A stretch of DNA of 55,895 nt. It comes from Symbiodinium natans (taxonomy: Eukaryota; Sar; Dinophyceae; Suessiales; Symbiodiniaceae). The translations under genes were made by a program, and so were the position numbers. The notes below the pieces were generated by a model. It saw only the letters and a program-made list of their open reading frames with translations, had not been told where the DNA came from and searched no databases. The first letter of the stretch is position 1. Each line of letters starts with the position of its first letter. Location of the stretch: positions 1-55,895 of the forward strand of contig CAJNDS010000876.1 in assembly GCA_905221605.1 (NCBI GenBank), written 5' to 3'. Shown here piece after piece: positions 1 through 8,604 of this stretch.

Positions 1-893
1 AAATTATTTAATTCCCCCCCCCCGGAATTAAATAATTTAAATAATTTAAATAATTTAAATAATTTAAATAATTTAAATCCGAAAAGGGGGGTGGGGCCAG
101 GCCCAGGCCCCCTCCCCCTCCCAGAATTAAATAATTTAAATAATTTAAATCCGGAACGCCCCTTTCGGATTTAAATTATTTAAAATATTTAATTCTGGGA
201 GGGGGAGGGGGCCCGGGCCTGGCCCCCCCCCCCTTTTCGGATTTAATTTATTTAAATTATTTAAATTATTTAAATTATTTAATTCCGGGAGGGGAATTAA
301 ATAATTTAAATATTTAAATCTGAAAGGGGGGGTTCGGATTTAAATTATTTAATTCCCCCCCCCCCGGAATTAAATAATTTAAATAATTTAAATAATTTAA
401 ATAATTTAAATAATTTAAATCCGAAAAGGGGGGGGGGCCAGGCCCAGGCCCCCTCCCCCTCCCAGAATTAAATAATTTAAATAATTTAAATCCGGAACGC
501 CCCTTTCGGATTTAAATTATTTAAATTATTTAATTCTGGGAGGGGGAGGGGGCCTGGGCCTGCCCCCCCCCCCTTTTCGGATTTAATTTATTTAAATTAT
601 TTAAATTATTTAAATTATTTAAATTATTTAATTCCGGGGGGGGGGAATTAAATAATTTAAATAATTTAAATCCGAACCCCCCCTTTCAGATTTAAATTAT
701 TTAAATTATTTAATTCCCCTCCCGGAATTAAATAATTTAAATAATTTAAATAATTTAAATAATTTAAATAATTTAAATCCGAAAAGGGGGGGGGCCAGGC
801 CCAGGCCCCCTCCCCCTCCCAGAATTAAATAATTTAAATAATTTAAATCCGGAACGCCCCTTTCGGATTTAAATTATTTAAATTATTTAATTC
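1..893. repeat. Palindromic AT/GC block satellite, about 2.5 units
   Basis: AT blocks built from the 9-mer AATTTAAAT alternate with G- or C-rich blocks. The marker AAATCCGGAACGCCCCTTTC recurs at 147, 488 and 845, giving a period of 341-357 bp. Each unit is a long imperfect palindrome: in the first, the arm of about 22-153 mirrors 166-297 around the 12-nt spacer 154-165. Smaller palindromes nest inside, for example at 317-342. It could form large hairpins or cruciforms. No coding capacity is visible. Collapse or misassembly is possible in such a repeat. Confidence 0.9.
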
Positions 894-919
894 CTTGCCC
901 CAGACCCCCCAGAAACGAT

Positions 920-1020
920 AATAGGGTCTATTTGGAAGTTGTCTCTTGTAAATAAGTATACGTTTTGGGGCCTTATTTCCTCTTTAAAACACGAGTCTCA
1001 GCTTCCAAATAGACCCTATT
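920..1020. repeat. 19-bp perfect inverted repeat with 63-bp loop
   Basis: AATAGGGTCTATTTGGAAG at 920-938 is the exact reverse complement of 1002-1020. It sits between the left satellite and the first copy of the 0.8-kb repeat. It may be the end structure of a small mobile element or a simple hairpin. Confidence 0.8.
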
Positions 1021-1029
1021 TAAGCTGCA

Positions 1030-1050
1030 CACGGGGGGGGGGGGGGGGAG

Positions 1051-1081
<31 letters not shown>

Positions 1082-1844
1082 GGAGAGAGAGAGAGAGAGA
1101 GAGAGAGTAATATAATGAGATTTGCCATAAAAAGGAAGAATATATATATATATATACATATAATACAGTACAATTTCAAACAATAGTGTAGCCTTATATA
1201 TATATAATAAAATACCAATACAACTTCACATCATACAATAAGATATATAACATTCATCAAACAATGTACCAAAGTATACTGTAATATACTACAGATATAT
1301 TATATATTATATATATACATTCATACATATACATATAGTTGCGTAGAAAATGATGTCAATAGTTTTTCCTCAATGCCGCAAGCTCACCCAGAGGGCGTCC
1401 GGAGACCCACGCTTGGCCCATTTATCTACGAGCTGGAGGCTGGGATGGGAAATCGCTTAAACAGCTTAGTCGGTCGTCCCCACTTCTACTGGAGGAAAAA
1501 GGAGCTCAGATGCTCCAAGCTCCCCAAGCCAAGCCCCGCAGAAGCCCTGGGCAGAAGTGCTGCGTTAAGTGCTGTCAGGTGAGTCAGGTCGACCATCTCC
1601 ACAAGGGCGAAGTGGACACTGCCGACGCAGAGGAGTGTGATGGTGCGCAGTCTAGATCTAACCAATCCAGACACTGCTTCCGGCCCCTGGGTGTAACGCA
1701 CCCAGGGGCCCGGAAAGAGACTTCCAGAGGTCTGAGAACCTCCTTTTCAGGACAGGTTCCCAGAACAGCCCCCAACTGCAAGGAGGGAACTCTCCAAACC
1801 TAACTCAAACCCTTCTACCCAAAGCAAGCAGGGCGCGTACTCTC
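1030..1844. repeat. Dispersed repeat family R1, copy 1
   Basis: The unit starts with a G tract (from 1030), then TA and GA microsatellites, then about 500 bp of complex sequence ending TTTTAGCAC at 1844. It matches copy 2 (2444-3323) closely, with complex parts offset by 1471 bp. Relative to copy 2 it lacks one C near 1533, so the frame that is open for 143 codons in copy 2 is broken here. A perfect 12-bp stem with loop TAACG lies at 1682-1710. I do not recognise a protein in either orientation. Confidence 0.85.
1682..1710. other. Perfect 12-bp stem-loop inside repeat R1
   Basis: GGCCCCTGGGTG (1682-1693), loop TAACG, CACCCAGGGGCC (1699-1710). It is identical in the second copy at 3154-3182. 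The stem is very GC-rich and could be an RNA or DNA hairpin. No function is shown. Confidence 0.8.
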
Positions 1845-2443
1845 TTTTAGCACTTTTCAGCCTTGTAGAGCCCTATAGGCTTTCAGGGTTCTGACCCTAA
1901 AGGGTGCAGGTTTAGATGCCTAAAGCGTAAACCCTTAAGGTTTAAACTCTATGGGCTTAGGTTTAAATACCTAGATTTTAAAATCTTCAAACCTATTATA
2001 ACCGTGTAGGATTAAAGGTTAAGGGTTTAGGTGTAATTGCTTAACCTTGAAACCCTATGGATCTAAAGGTTCAGGTTCAGGTTTAACCCTAAACCCTATC
2101 GGCTTTAAGCCCTGAACCCTATAGGGTTTCGGTGCCTCTCTTTTTATAAGACTTAAACCTGAACCGATAGGGGTTTAGAGATGTAGCCCTGAAAAAAAGC
2201 CTTTGCAAAAACCAGGGAGCGCAGCGGAGCGGAAGGGAGGGGAGGGGAGAAGGTCGCTGTGCCCAGTGTTTGGACAGATGGAGAGGACTCGACATCTCAG
2301 GGATTGCATGCATTTACGTTATGTAGGGGATTGGGCTATTGGAGGAGGGGGTGGGGGAGTTCAGGGTCACCGCGGCCCGTGAACGATCTAATTGGCTCGC
2401 AACCACAAAAAGCGTGGATAGCCACAAAAAAGCGTGGATAACC
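1845..2443. other. Spacer with degenerate telomere-like words
   Basis: The sequence between the two R1 copies is rich in decayed TTTAGGG/CCCTAAA words from about 1885 to 2130. A G/A-rich stretch near 2230-2370 follows. I see no gene. Confidence 0.5.
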
Positions 2444-2619
2444 CGGGGGGGGGGGGGGGGGGGGTATAGCATATATATATATGTATATATGTCTATATAT
2501 ATATATATATATAATATATGGGAGAGAGAGAGTAATATAGTGAGATTTGCCATAAAAAGGAAGAATATATATAGAAAAAAATGTATACATATAATACAGT
2601 ACAAATTCCAACTATAGTG

Positions 2620-2668
<49 letters not shown>

Positions 2669-3323
2669 CATAATAAAATACCAATACAACTTCACATCAT
2701 ACAATAAGATATATAACATTCATCAAACAATGTACCAAAGTATACTGTAATATACTACAGATATATTATATATATATATATATATATACATTCAGACATA
2801 TACATATAGTTGCGTAGAAAGCGATGTCAATAGTTTTTCCTGAATGCCGCAAGCTCACCCAGAGGGCGTCCGGAGACCCACGCTTGGCCCATTTATCTAC
2901 GAGCTGGAGGCTGGGATGGGAAATCGCTTCAACAGCTTAGTCGGTCGTCCCCACTTCTACTGGAGGAAAAAGGAGCTCAGATGCTCCAAGCTCCCCAGGC
3001 CAAGCCCCCGCAGAAGCCCTGGGCAGAAGTGCTGCGTTAAGTGCTGTCAGGTGAGTCAGGTCGACCATCTCCACAAGGGCGAAGTGGACACTGCCGACGC
3101 AGAGGAGTGTGATGGTGCGCAGTCTAGATCTAACCAATCCAGACACTGCTTCCGGCCCCTGGGTGTAACGCACCCAGGGGCCCGGAAAGAGACTTCCAGA
3201 GGTCTGAGAACCTCCTTTTCAGGACAGGTTCCCAGAACAGCCCCCAACTGCAAGGAGGGAACTCTCCAAACCTAACTCAAACCCTTCTACCCAAAGCAAG
3301 CAGGGCGCGTACTCTCTTTTAGC
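2444..3323. repeat. Dispersed repeat family R1, copy 2
   Basis: Second copy of the 0.8-kb unit, with a longer G tract (2444-2464) and a TA microsatellite at about 2621-2665. The complex part carries a 143-codon + frame from 2844 to 3275 that is uninterrupted here and frameshifted in copy 1. The predicted peptide is Cys/Arg-rich and matches nothing I know, so coding status is doubtful. The copy ends 24 bp before a minus-strand spliced-leader-like sequence at 3347-3359. Confidence 0.85.
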
Positions 3324-3346
3324 ACAGCGTTGCTCGCTGGTCACGG

Positions 3347-3368
3347 CTTGAGCCAAAATTAGAAACGT
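3347..3368 (-). other. Partial DinoSL relict, minus strand
   Basis: The minus strand reads ATTTTGGCTCAAG (plus 3347-3359), an exact match to the last 13 nt of the dinoflagellate spliced leader; the upstream 9 nt have decayed. Read in this direction it runs into the right end of repeat R1 copy 2 after about 23 bp. This would fit re-insertion of a trans-spliced transcript. A 13-nt match alone is suggestive, not proof. Confidence 0.5.
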
Positions 3369-3476
3369 CACACTACACTTGCAACTACAAACTACACAAA
3401 AGACAGGCGGCTACGGAAAGCAAACTACGTCGGGGGCTACAGGGATACTGTACAGAGGTCTAACCTTCACACAGTA

Positions 3477-3603
3477 GCAGTAGCAGTAGCAGTAGCAGTA
3501 GCAGTGGCAGTGGCAGTAGCAGTAGCAGTAGCAGTAGCAGTAGCAGTAGCAGTAGCAGGAGCAGTTAGTAGCAGTAGCAGTAGCAGTAGCAGTAGCAGTA
3601 GCA
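3477..3603. repeat. AGCAGT hexanucleotide microsatellite
   Basis: Tandem GTAGCA/AGCAGT hexamers with a few variants (GTGGCA, GGAGCA). In the frame of the downstream pol fragment it reads as TAG stops, so it marks the 5' limit of that open frame. Confidence 0.95.
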
Positions 3604-3993
3604 TCTTATCGAAGCAAGCCCTGATGGTCCTGCTGCGTCTGCACTTCCTGAAGGGGACAAGCCTCTAGATTTGAGTTCACCTGGATTCCCCGTTGTGGAT
3701 GATGCACATGTCAGTGATCGAGTTCGCAAACTGAGAGATGAAGCTGTAAGTGTGAAGCATTGCTTGTTCCACTTCCCAAAGAACCCGTTCTGTGATGTGT
3801 GCAATCAATCCAAGCTCTTGTCCAGAAGAGTGTGTCGCAAGCCTCGTGATGAGGACTCTGAGCCCGCGTTGCTTGAAGCCTCGGAATTTGGAGAAGTCAT
3901 CGCAGCTGATCACATTCATGTGTTCAAGGCGCTCGGCGACTCCAATGCTCCCGGAAGAGAGTATGTTGTGTTCGAGCAGTGCCCTGTTCAATG
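3604..3993 (+). pseudogene. Copia-type pol fragment: integrase zinc-binding region and start of integrase core
   Basis: An open frame of about 129 codons runs from 3604 to the TGA at 3991-3993. It contains the HHCC zinc-binding motif of retroelement integrases (KHCLFHFPKNPFCDVC, H-x3-H-x6-C-x2-C) near 3751-3800. It then reads GEVIAADHIHVF, the start of the integrase core with its first acidic residue. Protease, reverse transcriptase, RNase H and the rest of the integrase are absent. The 5' side is cut by the hexamer repeat; the 3' side ends in a stop. A polypurine tract 0.9 kb downstream (4909-4918) suggests the same element after a large internal deletion. Non-functional remnant. Confidence 0.75.
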
Positions 3994-4340
3994 ACGTTGC
4001 CTTTACTTGAAGTTTGGCAAACCGTGGTTCCTGGCATCAGGCTTTTGTGTCGTGCAAATAATTAAGCTTGTGTCGCCATTATCCCTAGAGGATATTCAGC
4101 TAAGCTGAGAAAGGTAATCCTTTGACGAAGGCCCTTTCAATCCGGAAATGGGCTCATGCACTAAAGTTGCTGCACATTTCTACTAAACATCTGCCAGATG
4201 TTCCCAGCTAAGTGTGTTCGCCATCACCTAAAGCTTTGTTACAATTGCCTCTGGTGATAATGTTGCGATGGTTGTTCAGCTGAGCGATGCTTCCATCACT
4301 GTGCAACTTGCAGACACTCGGATGCCCAGCGGCCGCTCTC
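3994..4340. other. Decayed retroelement interior, no gene seen
   Basis: Between the integrase remnant and the tandem duplication. No open frame with recognisable reverse transcriptase or RNase H motifs was found. Confidence 0.4.
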
Positions 4341-4715
4341 TTCATCCTTGTGTCATCCGAATGAGCTCTTGAAGAACTCGTTCCTAAATCACTGCCTCTC
4401 CTCAATCTCGCACTGTGTGATGTCGGTGTTTGGCTGCGGCCTAGCGCCACTCTGACTCTGCGTGAGCACAGCTGTGCTTCTGATTGGGAGTAATCTTGTA
4501 CAGTACCCATCATCGTGCTTTTGCAGACAGATGGATATGAGCCATCATCCCTGTGTCATCTGAATGAGTTCTTGAGGATCTCGTTCTGCACTCCTTGCCT
4601 GCCCTCAGCCTTGCACTGCGTGATGTCAGTGTCCGGCTGCTCCCAAGCGCCGCTCTGACTCCGCCTGAGCACAGTCCTGCACCGGTTGAGAGTAGTTTTG
4701 TATAGTTTGCAAGTA
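4341..4715. repeat. Imperfect tandem duplication, about 203-bp period
   Basis: 4349-4500 resembles 4552-4705 with an offset of 203 bp. Shared words include TGTGTCATC, GAATGAG and CTTGA, then matching CACTG and GAGCACAG segments. Divergence is considerable, so the duplication is old. It lies inside the retroelement remnant. Confidence 0.7.
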
Positions 4716-4908
4716 GAATTACCTTAAAGGTTTATTGAGTCTGCGTTTCAGCCTGATCACCTGAAATACTGGATTCAATTTGTACATGGCTAAGCCTGTA
4801 CTTCAATCGACAGTAGGTTTGGCTGCAGAGTTGAGCTCGTAGCTGTTGCTTCCTGAAGTCCAGAATCGAGCTTCAAATGAGCTCTAGGACTTGAGAGTCT
4901 GCAATCAT

Positions 4909-4924
4909 GAAGGGGGAGTTGTTG
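4909..4924 (+). mobile_element. Copia-type polypurine tract and 3' LTR start
   Basis: GAAGGGGGAG (4909-4918) followed by TTGTTG has the form of the Copia polypurine tract joined to an LTR that begins TG (about 4920). It has the right orientation and lies downstream of the integrase remnant at 3604. The LTR end is not identified, and no second LTR was found upstream. Confidence 0.5.
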
Positions 4925-4978
4925 ATTTACGGGTATCCTCCTTGTATAGTCATGTTGTGCAGACCAGGACTACGACCT

Positions 4979-5000
4979 GCCGTCACCATTTTGGCTCAAG
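4979..5000 (+). other. DinoSL (spliced leader) relict
   Basis: These 22 nt match the published dinoflagellate spliced leader at 20 positions. The two mismatches are at leader positions 6-7 (CA for AG); CACCATTTTGGCTCAAG is intact. An ATG follows immediately at 5001. In dinoflagellates such genomic leaders mark trans-spliced mRNAs that were reverse-transcribed and re-inserted. Confidence 0.85.
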
Positions 5001-5252
5001 ATGAAAGCAAGCCCGTGCGTGAAGGGCTTTGACTTGAGGGCTGTGGTTCCCTTGGGGTTCCCCTTCCCTCTTCCCTGTTCTTTCCCTAACATCGTGTCAT
5101 CGCTGTTTTGGGTTAGGAAAACTGCTGGACGCAGAAGTTCTAGGGTGGCACTTCAGCTGGAGGCTCCTTTACTCAAGTCAAGAGAGGTCCTGGGGGTTCA
5201 TGGCCCGAGGGGCCTTGAGTTGCAGAATCTTTTGGAGAGGCTGCGTGACTAG
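5001..5252 (+). CDS. Hypothetical 83-codon frame directly after the DinoSL relict
   Basis: ATG at 5001 abuts the spliced-leader relict, the position expected for the start of a retroposed mRNA with almost no 5' UTR. The frame runs to a TGA at 5250-5252. I recognise no domain. It may be the head of a retroposed gene decayed downstream, a chance frame, or an unrelated insertion in the intron upstream of the adenylation exons. Confidence 0.3.
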   Translation: MKASPCVKGFDLRAVVPLGFPFPLPCSFPNIVSSLFWVRKTAGRRSSRVALQLEAPLLKSREVLGVHGPRGLELQNLLERLRD

Positions 5253-5399
5253 AGTTTGTTGTGTAGTATTGTTGCATGCCTACTATAGAACACTGATAGT
5301 ACAAATAATCTACTACGGCGTACCGTAGCATTCTGCATGTTCCTGTGCATAGCATATATGCCAGCATAGTGAGTAGTGGTATACGATAGTAAGCTGTAG

Positions 5400-8300
5400 T
5401 CTATCTTTTTGTTGGGCCGGGGATTCTGGAACTTGCGCCCAAGTGTTTCTGAGAACAGCCAGCTAGACCATCACCACTCTGACGTCATGTTCTCCTTGAG
5501 AGCAGCATTGCTGAAACGAGCGTGTACAAGATCATGCCATATTGTACCTGCATGTGCTTGTGCATACGCGTAAGTTTCCTATGCCATACGACAGTATATT
5601 ATGGGCCTGTTCTTTCATGAGTGGCCTAGGTTTGTCGAGACGGAGAGCTTCGGTCGCCTGTATGCCACTGGTGACCTCGGTCGATGGACGCAGGTCTGGG
5701 CACAAGTGCTGTTTTGGTACCCAGAGCTGACAGCCTATCTAGCTGTGCATGGTTTAATGTAGGGAGTATAGTATGGTGTATTCGAAAGCACCACGCCAGA
5801 CGGAATGATCTCTCTGTGCAGTTCGTGCATGGTAGTTGAGACTCAGCTTGCAGCTGGCCAGGGGGTGCTGGAGGTCATCGGCCGCATCGATCGCCAACTG
5901 AAGGTTTCCCGCCATGTTGCAAGAAGACGCCCCGGCACAGCCGAAAAATTGCTGTATATGCAATAATAGCATAGTGTACTTGAATATACCATGTTGCAAC
6001 ATTTGTTGGAGCAGCTTGACATGCCCTGCAGGACGATGTCGTCCTGTTCTGTGGATTGATGGTCCGTCCTGTTTTGCTCAGGTGAACGGTGTCCGTGTGG
6101 AGCCGGAAGAGGTCGAGTCCGCCCTCCTGAAGTACATTATACGGGATGGGGATCCAGAGCCCCAGAAGGCGGGCACAAACTGCAATATACAAGAGCATGC
6201 TACATGATCGCATGTTTTAGAATACTACGGCATAGTTGTATAGCTACAGTGCAGTTTAGATTTTAGAGTCCTAGCCATGATTGTGCGAGATTCTAGCTAT
6301 CTTCTTGGGAGCAGCATACTCTTGCTGAAGGGATTTCTGTGCGATTGGCCAAGCCCAGCCCTTTGCAGGCTTTCTGTTCTCTAGACCCCCAGGATCAGCG
6401 ACTATGGAGTCGCTGCTATTGTAGAAAAAACCAGACGGTACTTCGCCACGGCACACTATGATAACTAGATTGCACGACGCTAAACGATACAGAATGCTAG
6501 AGCACATGTATACTTTACCATGCAAAACTAATTCCTGCCTATGGCTGCCTAGAGAAAGGCTGCCTAGAGAAAGGATCACGTGCGGCCTGTGGCACGAGCT
6601 GGGGTGGTGGCAACCAGCTCGCCCCAACAGCTCGTGGCCTTCGTAACGCTCCGCGAGGACCTGAAAGGGCCTTGATTTGAAACTATGCAAATGTAATGTA
6701 TACATATATAGTGAGAAATATAAATAAAGATAGGAAAATAAATACATATAGTAGTATGTATGCATGTATGTATGTATATACATATATATATGTATAGTAC
6801 ACCATATAGTACACCATAGCACAGTATATAGTGTAGTATATTGCAGTCCTTGTCATGGCAAGAACAGTATAACTTAATTGTCTCGAGGCCCCATGTCTGG
6901 TACATTCGTATACAACTATAGTACACGGCAGTATACATTCGTAGATGATTTGGTACTGTATCATTGTATAACGCACTGTGGTGTTATGGTAATGTCGAGA
7001 GGCCTGCAAAGTTGTGTGAAGCAATTGGACCAAGAGCTAGCATGCTGCCTCCATTCGACAATACTTCGACACCGTATACTACAGTCTCGGGTTACCAGCT
7101 TCATTAAGCAGGGCCTCCTGGTTTCCCAAACCTTGTCGGCATTTTTGAACAAAGACAGGGCATACACCTCCAAGTGGCTGACCTGCACAAGCACTGCGAG
7201 AGTCTCCTGGCACCAGCCTACCTCCCAAAGCAGATCGTGATTCTTAGGACAGGCCGGGCCATGGGGAAATTGAGCGGTTTGGGGCTTGACGGTTCAGGGT
7301 GTCGCACGTCGCCACAATGTGACCTTCTTCATGGAGTAGTTGAGGGTCGGGTGTCTTCATGTGCTCGCTGGGAAACCATGAATCCCGCGTGGAGATGAAT
7401 GGCCAACACCAGATGGAGATGTTGGAAGGGAACTGATGTTGTGAGCCTGCCCTATCCCTGACAAGCCATAAACCCTGAAAGGAGATAAAGCTTAGATGTT
7501 GCCTGGAAAAGCGAAAACATCAAACTCAAATGAGCAGTTGATGTTGATGGGCGAAGGCATATAAAAAGCAAGAGGTGTTGTCCGGGAACCGCTAAACATA
7601 GATGACCTGCTAGGGATGAACCCAGAACTTGACAGGGTAAGATAACAGGAAGCTTGAACCGCAAACAAATGCAACTCTTGACTCGCGGCCCTCATCCTAG
7701 GACCAGGGTTCAGCAAACACACCTGTGAGCCCCAAGCTGGAAAAACAGACAGCAGCCTTAGCCCGCTGTAGTACCTGACATGTACAGAATCCTGCTCTGC
7801 TTGGAATCCTTCTTCAAAAGAAAACAACTTGTTGTGTGCTTGTGACCCCTTGGACCGCACTCTAGACCAGTGCCATTGATAACCGGTGGGTTGCTTCTTT
7901 GTTTGCTTTGTGCCTTGATCTGAGTGCATGATGGGTGGGACAGGGGTTGGAGAGCGCGAAACACTCACAGAAGCACGTTGTACGGCAGCATTCACATGTA
8001 TTGTAGTATGGTCTGTGGCTTTTAAAAGTATATTGTTATAGTATAATAGTGTAATAATTCTCTTCTGTTATGTACACATTTTTCCCCAAACGGTCTATTG
8101 TTGGGGTTCTAAATTCAGTTAAAGATTGCCGACATTCTGAGGACTGTTGCCGGGTTCCTGGGCTCCTTGTCTCCCTTTGTCTCCCCTTGTCTCCCTTGTC
8201 TCCCTTTGTCTCCCTTTGTCTCCCTTTGTCTCCCTTTGTCTCCCTTTGTCTCCCTTTGTCTCCCTTTGTCTCCCTTTGTCTCCCTTTGTCTCCCTTTGTC

Positions 8301-8604
8301 TCCCTTTGTCTCCCTTTGTCTCCCTTTGTCTCCCTTTGTCCTTGTCTCCCTTCATGTGGGTGGCTTTGCGGGGTTGCTGTGCTCCTCGCCTCCCTTCGTC
8401 TCCCTTCGTCTCCCTGTGTCTCCCGTCGTCTCCACTGTTTCTTTGACGTGCTGTTGACTGTTTGGGGTCTTCGGTGGTGTAATTTCTTTCTTAGGTTTCC
8501 GCTTGAGTCGGGGCTGCTGGCCAGGCATGCCGTCGCTGCCCAACGGCAAGATAAACTTCGCAGAGTTGCTGCCCGGGCCGCAATTGGCCAAGAGTTCTTC
8601 AAGA
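5400..8604 (+). CDS. AMP-binding enzyme C-terminal region (8 exons)
   Basis: Motifs occur in family order. A6-like GRGFWNLRP is in exon 5400-5461. A7 RLYATGDLGRW is in 5630-5693. A8, split over 5862-5903 and 6082-6131, reads VIGRIDRQLK then VNGVRVEPEEVESAL. SDYGVAAIV (6393-6437) and QLVAFVTLRED (6618-6673) are the beta strands that follow. LLAPAYLPKQIVIL (7175-7252) is A9. MPSLPNGKINFAEL (8525 onward) is A10, with the catalytic Lys of NGK. These are the hallmarks of NRPS or acyl-CoA-ligase adenylation domains. Donors are GC after 5461 and 7252, GA after 6673, and GT elsewhere. The 3' end of the last exon is uncertain (8593 or 8604). Confidence 0.8.

Noticed and set aside
973-2684. Several minus frames rich in Tyr and Ile
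   Set aside because: They translate TA and GA microsatellites and G tracts.
7175-7398. Reading the A9 exon straight through to the stop at 7396-7398 with MGKLSG as motif A10
   Set aside because: A GC donor at 7253 joins in phase to a much better A10 (MPSLPNGKIN) at 8525.
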